57,028 nt of DNA from Actinomyces naeslundii (GTDB lineage: Bacteria; Actinomycetota; Actinomycetes; Actinomycetales; Actinomycetaceae). A model generated the notes under the pieces. It worked only from the letters and a program-made list of their open reading frames with translations. It did not search any database and had not been told where the DNA came from. A program made the translations under genes and the position numbers. Of the stretch, positions 8,421 to 16,197 are shown in pieces. The DNA is taken from assembly GCF_001956585.1 (NCBI RefSeq), contig NZ_MSRR01000012.1, positions 4,626 to 61,653 on the forward strand. Reading direction: 5' to 3'. Every line of letters starts with the position of its first letter. Position 1 is the first letter of the stretch.

Positions 8421-9269
8421 ATGAGTGTTCAGCCGCCTTCTCCGACACCAGCACAGTCGAGGAGCAACCGCACCACGGTGATCGTCCTCGTGGTCATCGC
8501 CGTCATCCTGGCCGTCATCGCCGCACTGCTGCTGCAGAACGTGGCACGGCACCGCCAGGGCGCCGCCGCCACCAGCCAGGCGGCCACCTCCACCACATCG
8601 GCCGCCGCGGCCACAACGGCCGCCGAGCCCACGCCGGCACCGCCGGTCCCCGATGCGCAGACCCTGGAGCTCATCCGCTCCGAGACCCACCGCGACCCCG
8701 CCGACGCCCAGGCCAAGGGCAAGGTCGACGCCCCCGTCGTCATGGTCGTCTACTCCGACTTCGCCTGCCCCTACTGCACCCAGTTCGCCCAGAAGGTCGA
8801 GCCCGAGCTCGCCGACCTGGTGGCCCAGGGCACCTTGCGCGTCGAGTGGCGCGACCTCGCCCAGATCAGCCCCACCTCGCCCCTGGCCGCCCAAGCCGGC
8901 CGGGCCGCCGCCAAGCAGGGCAAGTTCTGGGAGTTCCACGACGCCGTCTACGCCGCCGCCGATCCTCAGGGCCACCCGGAGTACACCGAGGACTCACTGG
9001 TCGCCTTCGCGAAGAAGGCCGGAGTGGCGGACATCGACCGGTTCCGCACTGACATGAACGCTGCCGAGACCGTCTCCGCAGTCACCGAGGCCAAGGAGCA
9101 CGCCCACTCGATCGGCATCACGGGCACCCCGTTCATGATCGTGGGCGAGACCTTCATCAGCGGCTACCAGGACGCCGAGTACATGAAGGCCGTCATCAAC
9201 AGCCAGGCCGCCAAGGTCAAGACGTCCGACACCTCCAAGACCTCTGCGGCGCCAACGGCGACGCGCTGA
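8421..9269 (+). CDS. Membrane-anchored DsbA-like thiol-disulfide oxidoreductase
   Basis: A 282-residue thioredoxin-fold protein tethered by one N-terminal helix (about 19-40), with an Ala/Thr-rich spacer and an exported DSBA-type domain from about 85. The redox motif is CPYC (Cys116, Cys119) in VYSDFACPYCTQF; the cis-proline loop is GTPFMIVG (Pro237). Proteins of this kind introduce or repair disulfides in secreted proteins, which suits Actinomyces, where pilus folding depends on such enzymes. This CPYC protein is not necessarily that pilus oxidase. A weak CAGACT box lies six bases before ATG with TTGCGG 16 bases further up, so the message may be leaderless. Confidence 0.87.
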   Translation: MSVQPPSPTPAQSRSNRTTVIVLVVIAVILAVIAALLLQNVARHRQGAAATSQAATSTTSAAAATTAAEPTPAPPVPDAQTLELIRSETHRDPADAQAKGKVDAPVVMVVYSDFACPYCTQFAQKVEPELADLVAQGTLRVEWRDLAQISPTSPLAAQAGRAAAKQGKFWEFHDAVYAAADPQGHPEYTEDSLVAFAKKAGVADIDRFRTDMNAAETVSAVTEAKEHAHSIGITGTPFMIVGETFISGYQDAEYMKAVINSQAAKVKTSDTSKTSAAPTATR

Positions 9270-9280
9270 CGACCGCACCT

Positions 9281-9320
9281 CGTCCCCCGACTCGCCTCGC
9301 GGCGGGCCGGGGGACGATAT
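9281..9320 (+). terminator. Rho-independent terminator after the DsbA-like gene
   Basis: CGTCCCCCG (9281-9289) pairs with CGGGGGACG (9308-9316), and the T-rich stretch ATATTCTTCT follows. It lies 11 bases after the stop codon. Confidence 0.7.
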
Positions 9321-9419
9321 TCTTCTCCCATTCAACTCACCCTCGGCTCATCGGTCGCTGGACGAGCAGCAACGCGGATGGCAACGTAAACAACGGTCGT
9401 TTTCACAAGGAGCGAGAGC

Positions 9420-10367
9420 ATGGCACTGAGCATTGGCGTGGACGTCGGAGGAACGAAGATCGCGGCCGGCGTCGTCGACGACGACGGGCAGGTCCTGCAG
9501 ACGGTTCGGCGCGACTCGCCCGCCGTCAACCGCCAGGCCATCGTTGACACGATCACCACGGTGGTGAGGCGCCTGCACGAGGACTTCCCGGACGCGGCCA
9601 CCGTGGGCATCGGGGCGGCCGGGATGGTGTCCTCCGACCGCAACACGATGGCGCACGGCACCAACCTGGACTGGACCGGGATGCGGATCGGCGACGTCAT
9701 CTCCGAGGGCGTGGGCCTGCCGGTCGTCGTCGAGAACGACGCCAACGCATTCGGTTGGGCCGAGGCCCGCTTCGGGGCGGCCCGGGGCAAGCGCAACGCC
9801 CTCATCGTGGCCATCGGTACCGGCGTGGGCGGGGCGATCGTCGTCGACGGGCACCTCCTGCGCGGGGCGGCCGGATTCGGCGGGGAGATCGGGCACATCA
9901 ACGTCGTCCCCGGCGGGCGCCCCTGCGGCTGCGGACTGCGAGGCTGCCTGGAGCGATACAGCGCCGGCACGGCCCTGGGGGTCAACGGCTGGGAGCTGGC
10001 GCAGTTCCGGCCGGCCTACGCGGCCCGCATCATCGAGCTCTCCGGCGGCAACCCGGAGCACATCTCGGGCAAGGCCGTCACCGCCGCGGCCCGCGAGGGC
10101 GACCCGGCCGCCCTGGAGTGCTACGAGCAGCTCACCCACTGGCTGGGGGTGGGGCTGGCGGACATGTGCGCGCTGCTGGACCCCGAGGTCATCGTCATCG
10201 CCGGCGGCCTGGCCGAGGCCGGCGACATCCTGCTGACTCCCGCCCGCAAGGCCTTCAACGCCAACCTCACGGCCGGCACCCACCGGCCCGCCATTCCGGT
10301 GGTCTTGGCCGAGGGAGGTCAGGAGGCCGGGCTCGTCGGCGCCGCTGACCTCGCCCGCCAGCCCTGA
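9420..10367 (+). CDS. glkA: ROK family glucokinase
   Basis: A 315-residue sugar kinase, most likely ATP-dependent glucokinase feeding glycolysis and mediating glucose repression. It has the N-terminal phosphate loop DVGGTK (8-13), the catalytic ENDAN (Asp107), the sugar-binding Glu/His of GEIGHI (His159) and the ROK zinc site CGCGLRGCLE (Cys169, Cys171, Cys176). There is no N-terminal DNA-binding domain, so it is an enzyme and not a ROK repressor. AAGGAG lies about ten bases before ATG 9420. The length and motif set match actinobacterial glucokinases; another hexose specificity cannot be excluded. Confidence 0.9.
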   Translation: MALSIGVDVGGTKIAAGVVDDDGQVLQTVRRDSPAVNRQAIVDTITTVVRRLHEDFPDAATVGIGAAGMVSSDRNTMAHGTNLDWTGMRIGDVISEGVGLPVVVENDANAFGWAEARFGAARGKRNALIVAIGTGVGGAIVVDGHLLRGAAGFGGEIGHINVVPGGRPCGCGLRGCLERYSAGTALGVNGWELAQFRPAYAARIIELSGGNPEHISGKAVTAAAREGDPAALECYEQLTHWLGVGLADMCALLDPEVIVIAGGLAEAGDILLTPARKAFNANLTAGTHRPAIPVVLAEGGQEAGLVGAADLARQP

Positions 10368-10735
10368 ACCACCCGGGCACCATCCTCGGGTCGGCCTGGA
10401 AACCCGCAGCCATCCGGGCTCTTACGGGAACCTCGCGAGATGACGCGGCGTCAGCGTGCGCTATTGCACCAACCCACCCGTTGTTAGGTATGGCTTACCT
10501 CGGTTAGCGTCGACATACTCGCCCCGCCCTCCAGGGCCATCTCCGGTCCGGCCTTCGGCACGCCCATCATCCTTCCCAAGGGCCGCCATGGCGTGCACGG
10601 CACCGGAGAACGGGAGCAGCCCATCCGATCGCCCAACCATCGGTGCCGTCTGATAGCCGCCTCAAGCAGTCCTCAGAGCGGTCTCGAGGGCGCTTCCCCA
10701 ACACCACGCCGCCAGACGCACGAAGGAGTCCCGAG
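10368..10735. other. Intergenic region with iron-regulated promoter and long leader
   Basis: A 368-base gap holding the iron box and a probable promoter near 10481-10510. If transcription starts near 10517, the untranslated leader is about 220 bases. I found no convincing small gene in it; the open frames lack ribosome sites and recognisable domains. Confidence 0.6.
10484..10502 (+). promoter_or_regulatory. DtxR/IdeR-type iron box
   Basis: TTAGGTATGGCTTACCTCG matches the palindromic DtxR/IdeR consensus at 13-14 of 19 positions, including both half-site cores TTAGGT and ACCT. It overlaps the region between a weak -35 (TTGTTA, 10481-10486) and a -10 (TAGCGT, 10505-10510). Iron-loaded repressor bound here would block RNA polymerase, which fits the siderophore gene downstream. 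Confidence 0.7.
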
Positions 10736-11683
10736 ATGAGCCCAGCCAGACCGTCCGCCTCACCGACATCTCCGTTCCGCTTCTTCCATGTCACGGTGAC
10801 GGCAGTCCGCGACGTGACGCCGTCCATGCGGCGCTTCACCTTCATCGGGGATGATCTGGTCCACTACGCCGACCCGGGCTGGGACCAGCGGATCAAGCTG
10901 GTGCTGCCGGCGCCGGCGTCGGGTTACGAGCAGCTACCCGACGGCGAGGACTGGTACGGCCGGTTGATGAAGCTGCCCGAAGAGCACCGGTGCCCGATCC
11001 GCACCTACACGACGCGCACGGTTCGCCACGAGGCGGAGGGTCCGGACGGAACGCGTGCGGAGGTGGACGTCGACATGGTGGTGCACGACCCGCTCGGCCC
11101 GGCCTCTCGGTGGATCCTTGAGGCCGAGGTCGGTACCGAGGCGGTCCTGCTGGGGCCGAACCGGCAGTGGGACGGCGACGCCGGTGGCGTGGACTTCGTG
11201 CCGCCGCAGGTGACCGAGCGCTACCTGCTGGGCGGGGACGAGACGGCAGCACCGGCGATCGCCCGGATCCTGGAGGACCTGCCCGCGAGCGCGCGGGGAG
11301 TCGCCGTCGTCGAGATGCCCGGTGACGCGGATGCCCCTTACCTGCCCACGCACCCCGGGATCGAGGTGCGGGTGGCTGGGCGCAACGGCCGCTCGCACGG
11401 GGAGCTGCTCGTCGAGGGTGTACGCCGGGCCGCCGGGGAGCTGTGTCCGGTAGGGGTGCCGCAGGAGGTCGAGGAGATCGACGTCGACCGTGAGCTGCTG
11501 TGGGACGTGCCGCGTCACGCCAAGGGCGGGGACGCACTCAAGCGCACCACCCTGTACGCGTGGCTCGCCGGGGAGGCGGCTGCGGTGCGGACGATGCGTC
11601 GCCACCTGGTCAGCGAACGTGGCATCGACCGGCGCTCTGTGGCCTTCATGGGCTACTGGCGCCAGGGCCGCGCCGAGGCCTGA
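10736..11683 (+). CDS. Siderophore-interacting protein (FAD-dependent ferric reductase, ViuB/SIP family)
   Basis: A 315-residue cytoplasmic flavoprotein that reduces ferric siderophores to release iron. The FAD-binding motif RTYTTR (89-94) and the C-terminal NAD(P)H-domain segments (LGGDETAAPAI, YAWLAGEAAAVR, YWRQGRAEA) are diagnostic of the SIP family. The frame is open further upstream, but ATG 10736 has AAGGAG seven bases before it and starts the conserved region properly. It stands alone, with no siderophore importer next to it. The upstream iron box makes derepression under iron limitation likely. Confidence 0.92.
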   Translation: MSPARPSASPTSPFRFFHVTVTAVRDVTPSMRRFTFIGDDLVHYADPGWDQRIKLVLPAPASGYEQLPDGEDWYGRLMKLPEEHRCPIRTYTTRTVRHEAEGPDGTRAEVDVDMVVHDPLGPASRWILEAEVGTEAVLLGPNRQWDGDAGGVDFVPPQVTERYLLGGDETAAPAIARILEDLPASARGVAVVEMPGDADAPYLPTHPGIEVRVAGRNGRSHGELLVEGVRRAAGELCPVGVPQEVEEIDVDRELLWDVPRHAKGGDALKRTTLYAWLAGEAAAVRTMRRHLVSERGIDRRSVAFMGYWRQGRAEA

Positions 11684-11730
11684 GCCCGAGGGCTCCCGCA
11701 CCGGCCAGCTGAACCGGCAGATCGCGTCAT

Positions 11731-11818
11731 CGAGAACGTACTTTCCGCGCAAGAACTGCGTTGTCCCGCAGATGACTGGGGGTGGACCTCAGTCGTCTGC
11801 GGGAGAAGTACGTTCTCG
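11731..11818. terminator. Nested long inverted repeat between convergent genes
   Basis: The outer arms CGAGAACGTACTT (11731-11743) and AAGTACGTTCTCG (11806-11818) are perfect complements. Inner arms at 11765-11778 and 11790-11803 match at 13 of 14 positions. The 88-base element can fold into two stacked stems. It lies between the ends of the siderophore-protein and permease genes, so a bidirectional terminator or small structured RNA is possible. Confidence 0.55.
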
Positions 11819-11870
11819 CGGCGAAGCGCAGTCGCCGATTCCCAGGGGCGCCCAGCTCGTCCTTAGGCGG

Positions 11871-13169
11871 TCAGTCCGCCTGGGAGCGTTGATGGCTGCC
11901 GGATGGCACGGAGCCGTCTTCGGCGCTGTCGGCCCTCTTGGCCGTTGCCTCAACCTTCTCAGCCTTGTCGGCGAGCCGTTCAACAACCGGCCGGCCGTGG
12001 TCGGGATCCGCCTCGCCGACGCCGTCGCCGTCGAGGTCGAGCTGGTCGAGCTCGTCGAGCACGTCCTCGTCCAGCTCATCGGGGTCACGCACGGGCGAGT
12101 CGCCGGCGGACAGGAAGATCCCCACCCAGCGCGAGCGCGGGTCGGAGTCGATGAGGAGGGCCTTGACGAACAGCGTCAGCGGCACCGCCAGGATGGTCCC
12201 CAGCGCCCCGATGACGGTGGACCAGAACAGCAGGCACAGGAACGTCGTCGTCGTGTTGAGTCCCACCGCGTCCCCGGTGAACTTGGGCTGGATGAGGGAC
12301 TGGATGACGAAGTTGGCCGCCACGTAGGACAGGACCACCCACAGTGCGGTCCAGGGCCCGGAGTCCACCAGCCCCAGCACCGCCGGCGGGACCACGCCTA
12401 GGACGAAGCCGATGTTCGGGATGTAGTTGGTGATGAAGGAGACCACGCCCCAGGTGATGGCCATCGGTACGTCCAAGTACCACAGGGTCAGCACATTGAT
12501 GACGGCCACGATGAGGCCGAAGACCGTCGAGACCATCCAGTAGGAGCGCACCGCCTCGCAGAAGGAGACGAGGGCGGAGGCCATGCCCGGCTTGAGGACG
12601 CCCAGGGCCGCGGCGCGGATCTCGATCTTGGCGGTGTCGAACATGAGGAAGACGACCACCATCGCCATGACGCCGAGCATCGCGCTGGCCGAGGTCAGCT
12701 GCCCCAGGATCGTCTGCGCCATCGTGACGAGCCGGGAGGTGTCCAGGACATTGGTGACCTCCTTGAGCACCGTGGACTGGTCGACCCCCATGCCGTTGAG
12801 CTGGGTCTCGGCCTGGCGCCAGATCGCCTGGAACTTGGGGGCGTACTGCGGGAGGGTGTCGACGAGCTGAGCCACCGCGACGGCCAGGGCCGCGAACAGC
12901 AGGACGACGAAGGCGAAGATGAGCAGGATCGCCGCCGTTGCCGCGAGTACGCGAGGCACATGACGGCGCGTCATCCAGGACACCAGCGGCCGGACCGTCA
13001 CCACGAGGGTGAGGGCGAAGAAGGCCGGGGCGAAGAGGTCCTTGATGAGGTAGAGCCCCACCGCCCCGATCGTCAGCGCCGCCAGGAGGTAGGCGATGGT
13101 CTCCCCCTGCGAGCGCTCCCCGGGAACGGGTGCGGATGCCTTCCGGGCCTTCTCGGACACAGCTGCCAT
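11871..13169 (-). CDS. AI-2E family (TqsA-like) membrane permease
   Basis: A 432-residue polytopic protein of the AI-2E/PF01594 family: about eight helices, with a long hydrophilic segment between the N-terminal helices and the C-terminal membrane block (about 110-160). The conserved GVVSFITNYIPNIGFVLGVVPP and PLTLFVKALL segments are present. Family members have been tied to AI-2 export (TqsA) and to ion transport, so the name does not prove substrate. The tail from about 350 is very acidic (DELDEDVLDELDQLDLDGDG) and soluble. ATG 13169 is chosen because GGGAGG precedes it; the frame extends further. It sits two genes from luxS. Confidence 0.85.
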   Translation of the reverse strand: MAAVSEKARKASAPVPGERSQGETIAYLLAALTIGAVGLYLIKDLFAPAFFALTLVVTVRPLVSWMTRRHVPRVLAATAAILLIFAFVVLLFAALAVAVAQLVDTLPQYAPKFQAIWRQAETQLNGMGVDQSTVLKEVTNVLDTSRLVTMAQTILGQLTSASAMLGVMAMVVVFLMFDTAKIEIRAAALGVLKPGMASALVSFCEAVRSYWMVSTVFGLIVAVINVLTLWYLDVPMAITWGVVSFITNYIPNIGFVLGVVPPAVLGLVDSGPWTALWVVLSYVAANFVIQSLIQPKFTGDAVGLNTTTTFLCLLFWSTVIGALGTILAVPLTLFVKALLIDSDPRSRWVGIFLSAGDSPVRDPDELDEDVLDELDQLDLDGDGVGEADPDHGRPVVERLADKAEKVEATAKRADSAEDGSVPSGSHQRSQAD

Positions 13170-13273
13170 GCCCGCATCCTCCCACGGACCGGCGTCGGCC
13201 CGACGGCGCGACCCCTGCGCGCCGTGGGAGTTCTCCGTCTCTCCCAGGGCTCCGGCGCCGGCGCACCGCGGGC

Positions 13274-14098
13274 TCAGCCCACCGGTAGGACCTCGCTCAG
13301 CCACTCGTCGACGGCGCGGTAGAAGGCCTCCGGGGCGCTGCGGCGCACCTGGTGGCCGGCGCCGGGGACGAGGACCGGGGAGACGCGGGGATTGCGGGCG
13401 GCGGTCTCCAGGCCCTCGCGGCCCACGCGGGCGCTGCCGGGCCGGTCACCGGTGAGCAGCAGGGCGGGGACGTCGAGCGCGGCCATCGCCTCGTCCCAGG
13501 GGACCTCGGGGGTGACGACGCCGGAGAGCAGCAGGCCCGGGTCGGTGCGCTGAGAGGCCCACACGCCCGGGAGAGCCTCGACGTCGGGCATGGCCTCCAA
13601 GGCGCGGCCGACGGCGGCCGGCAGGTCGACGACCTCAGCGGCGCGGGCGCGCTCCCGGGCGGCGCCACGGGCCAGCAGCTCACGCGGGCTGCGGGTGCCG
13701 AAGCGGGCCGGGTCCTCCAGCACGACGCCGGTGACCAGGTCGGGGCGGCGCCCGGCGGCGACCATGGCGGTGGCCGCGCCCATCGAGTGGCCGATGACGA
13801 CCGGGGCGGGCGGTGTCGGCAGCCCCAGCGCGGCCCGGCCGCGTGAGGAGGTGGCAAGGTCCTCCAGGACGGCGATGAGGTCCTCCACGAGGACCTCCCC
13901 GGCCCGCTCGAGCCGGGCCTGCGTCCACCGCGGGGACAGGCCGTGCCCGCGGGCGTCGACCGCGACGACCCGGTACCCGCGCTCCACCCAGTGGTCGATG
14001 GCCTCGGCCAGGGAGACCGCGGAGCCGGTGATGCCGTGGAGCAGGACCAGGGTGGGGGCGCCGTCGGGCCCCGAGACGATGCGCGACAGTGAAGTCAT
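13274..14098 (-). CDS. Alpha/beta-fold hydrolase
   Basis: A 274-residue cytoplasmic hydrolase with a full triad: nucleophile elbow GHSMGA (Ser105), Asp218 in LLLTGDRPG and His249 in VPGAGHQV. The oxyanion-hole motif LHGITGS follows strand 3. It resembles esterases and 3-oxoadipate enol-lactonase-like enzymes, but the substrate cannot be told. The start is ATG 14098, 40 bases from the divergent luxS start, so the two promoters share a very short region. AI-2E follows after 104 bases on the same strand. Confidence 0.85.
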   Translation of the reverse strand: MTSLSRIVSGPDGAPTLVLLHGITGSAVSLAEAIDHWVERGYRVVAVDARGHGLSPRWTQARLERAGEVLVEDLIAVLEDLATSSRGRAALGLPTPPAPVVIGHSMGAATAMVAAGRRPDLVTGVVLEDPARFGTRSPRELLARGAARERARAAEVVDLPAAVGRALEAMPDVEALPGVWASQRTDPGLLLSGVVTPEVPWDEAMAALDVPALLLTGDRPGSARVGREGLETAARNPRVSPVLVPGAGHQVRRSAPEAFYRAVDEWLSEVLPVG

Positions 14099-14126
14099 GC
14101 CCCCATCCTGCCCTGTACCCGCCCCG

Positions 14127-14132
14127 TAGGCT
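14127..14132 (+). promoter_or_regulatory. -10 box of leaderless luxS promoter
   Basis: TAGGCT is followed by six bases and the luxS ATG at 14139; no ribosome site intervenes. The distance is right for transcription to start on the A of ATG. Confidence 0.6.
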
Positions 14133-14138
14133 GGCCCT

Positions 14139-14621
14139 ATGAGCGAGACGAGCGAGCAGAGCACGCCGAGGATGAACGTCGAGTCCTTCAACCTGGACCA
14201 CACCAAGGTCGCCGCGCCGTATGTGCGCGTGGCCGACCGCAAGGAGCTGCCGGGCGGGGACGTGCTCGTCAAGTACGACGTGCGTTTCTGCCAGCCCAAC
14301 CGCGAGCACCTGAAGATGAAGGCCGTGCACTCCATCGAGCACCTGAGCGCCGAGCTCATGCGCAACCACACCGACCGCCTCATCGACTTCTCCCCCATGG
14401 GCTGCCAGACCGGCTTCTACGCCCTCATGCTGGGGGTGGAGACCGAGGATTTCCTGCCGCTTCTGGAGGCGACCTTCCGCGACCTCCTCGATGCCGAGGA
14501 GGTGCCCGCGGCCAACGAGGTCCAGTGCGGCTGGGGAGCGAACCATTCGCTGACCGCGGCCCAGGAGGCGGTGCGCGACTTCCTCGCCGACCGCGAGGAG
14601 TGGACGCGGGTCATGGCCTGA
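14139..14621 (+). CDS. luxS: S-ribosylhomocysteine lyase LuxS
   Basis: A 160-residue metalloenzyme that cleaves S-ribosylhomocysteine to homocysteine and DPD, the precursor of autoinducer-2. The metal site HxxEH is HSIEH (His64, Glu67, His68) with the third ligand Cys130 (VQCGWGANH), and the catalytic cysteine is Cys89 in GCQTGFY. Length and motifs match the family throughout, so the enzyme should be active. Its substrate is supplied by the nucleosidase encoded 1.6 kb downstream (mtnN). LuxS is rare in Actinobacteria but known in oral Actinomyces and bifidobacteria. Confidence 0.97.
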   Translation: MSETSEQSTPRMNVESFNLDHTKVAAPYVRVADRKELPGGDVLVKYDVRFCQPNREHLKMKAVHSIEHLSAELMRNHTDRLIDFSPMGCQTGFYALMLGVETEDFLPLLEATFRDLLDAEEVPAANEVQCGWGANHSLTAAQEAVRDFLADREEWTRVMA

Positions 14622-14854
14622 CGTGCCTGAGCAGCCCGGTCGGGCCGATCAGACCGCTGGGGAGGAACAGTCCTCACAGCCCGGCAACATCGGGCCCGGC
14701 AGAGTGACGGGGTGAGACGGCACGTCGTCGTCGGGCTCCGCCGTCGGGCCCGGTCAGGCACCGGCGCCGGCCGTATCCTGAGCCTCACTCAGCCCGCACC
14801 TGCCCGTCCCATGCCCGCGCCGCGAGGCACCGACCCGAAGAGAGCCTGACGCAC

Positions 14855-15823
14855 GTGGAGAGCATCGAGACCGTCACCATCACCAATCCCGCCAACCCCG
14901 TCCTCATCTGGTGGGTCGTCGCTCAGCCGCTGCTGCTCCTGCTGTCCTTCCTGGTGGGGCGGGCGACACGCTTCCTGCTGCGCGGGCGGGTCGCCGTCTC
15001 GGACGCGGCGGCCACGCTCATCGCACTCATCGGGCTGTGGCTGGGACTGCTGCTGGCGGGGTGGCTCTTCGACGAAGGCGACCTGTTCTCGGTCAAGATG
15101 CTGGTGACCTCCTGCGGCGTGGCGGTCGTCGTGCTGGTCGCGACCTCCGCGGTGCTGGCGCGCCTCCAGCACCACCGTACGCTGCAGCCGATCGCGGAGG
15201 TCGCCCAGATGGGCGAGTCCGACCGCCTGGAGTTCAAGTCCTCGGCCCGCTGGAACCTGCGCACGGACAAGCGCGACGAGGCCATGGAGGAGATCGTGGC
15301 CAAGACGGTGGCCGCCTTCATGAACTCCGCGGGCGGCACGCTCCTGCTCGGGGTGGATGACGCCGGCAACCTCATCGGGCTCGGCCCCGACTACACGACA
15401 CTCAAGCAGCCCGACGCCGACCGCTTCGAGCTGTGGCTGCGCGGCATGTGGCGCACGCGCATGGGCACGAACGCCGCCGCGCTGCCGCAGGTGGACTTCG
15501 CGCCCACCCCGGACGGGACCGCGGAGGTGTGCCGGGTGACCGCACCCCCGTCCCCGCTGCCGGTCTACCTCAAGCCGGCCAAGGGGCGCGACGGGGCGGC
15601 GCTGTGGGTGCGGGTCGGCAACTCGACGCGGCGCCTGGAGGTGGACGACGCCGTCGACTACGTCATGCTGCGCTGGCCGCGGATCAACCACGTGGCCTGG
15701 CCGATCCGGCTGGGGAACTTCCTGCTGCGCCGCGACCAGTCGCGCCGAGCGCTGCCGATCAACCCGGCCGCGGCCGTCACCGCGGCCGCGGGCTCCCAGG
15801 ACGATCACGGTGCAGGGCAGTAG
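14855..15823 (+). CDS. Membrane protein with AlbA_2 (Schlafen AlbA-2-like) domain
   Basis: A 322-residue protein with three N-terminal membrane helices (about 17-36, 50-72, 82-102) followed by a cytoplasmic AlbA_2 domain (about 118-260). The hallmark ESDRLEFKSS, FMNSAGGTLLLGVDDAG and YVRVGNSTR-like (ALWVRVGNSTRRLE) segments are all present. AlbA_2 domains usually occur in cytosolic putative nucleic-acid-binding or ATP-dependent regulators; a membrane-tethered version is less common. GTG 14855 is assigned from domain completeness; GAAGAG lies about 12 bases upstream. It is placed between luxS and mtnN on the same strand. Function is not known. Confidence 0.75.
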   Translation: MESIETVTITNPANPVLIWWVVAQPLLLLLSFLVGRATRFLLRGRVAVSDAAATLIALIGLWLGLLLAGWLFDEGDLFSVKMLVTSCGVAVVVLVATSAVLARLQHHRTLQPIAEVAQMGESDRLEFKSSARWNLRTDKRDEAMEEIVAKTVAAFMNSAGGTLLLGVDDAGNLIGLGPDYTTLKQPDADRFELWLRGMWRTRMGTNAAALPQVDFAPTPDGTAEVCRVTAPPSPLPVYLKPAKGRDGAALWVRVGNSTRRLEVDDAVDYVMLRWPRINHVAWPIRLGNFLLRRDQSRRALPINPAAAVTAAAGSQDDHGAGQ

Positions 15824-15959
15824 GCCGTCGTAGACCATGGGGCGCCGGAACATAGTGGGGCCCGGGGCCTGAGGACCAGCGAAGGGGCGCGGCAAAGCAA
15901 GGGCCGGCGGTGGGGTGAAGCAAGGGCCGGCGGACGCGACGGACTGGCCCGATACGTAC

Positions 15960-16060
15960 GGGGACATTCTGCACGTCCGGGGACCTTTCCGCACCACCGG
16001 GGACATCCTGCGCGTCCGGGGACGGGATTCCTGTCCCCGACGGCGTCGAACGCCCCTGGC
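15960..16060. repeat. GGGGACAT repeat, two tandem units plus hairpin
   Basis: A 25-base unit starting GGGGACATTCTGCACG (15960-15984) recurs at 15999-16023 with two mismatches. The second unit leads into a hairpin: CGGGGACGGGA (16017-16027) pairs with TCCTGTCCCCG (16029-16039). A close relative of the second unit and hairpin is found at 40726-40790. It lies between same-strand genes. Confidence 0.6.
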
Positions 16061-16185
16061 TGGAACGAGAAGCACCCGGCCGCGCGGAATGTCCCCGTCA
16101 GTGAGCCAGGAGAGCGCAGGAGCCGGGAGAAGCGTAGCCCTCGAGGCAGCCCTCACTGACCACGCCGGTCGCCGCCCGCCCCCTG

Positions 16186-16191
16186 TAGGCT
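16186..16191 (+). promoter_or_regulatory. -10 box of leaderless mtnN promoter
   Basis: TAGGCT, six bases, then GTG at 16198, with no Shine-Dalgarno sequence. The hexamer and spacing are identical to those at luxS. Confidence 0.6.
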
Positions 16192-16197
16192 CGGCGC

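Larger units (their letters stand above)
15824..16197. other. Intergenic region rich in direct and inverted repeats
   Basis: A 374-base gap without a supportable gene. AAGCAAGGGCCGGCGG occurs twice (15895-15910 and 15918-15933). It is followed by the GGGGACAT repeats described separately, and it ends with the leaderless mtnN promoter. Confidence 0.6.

Noticed and set aside
10456-10653. 65-residue frame over the iron box
   Set aside because: It would overlap the promoter, lacks a ribosome site and has no recognisable features.
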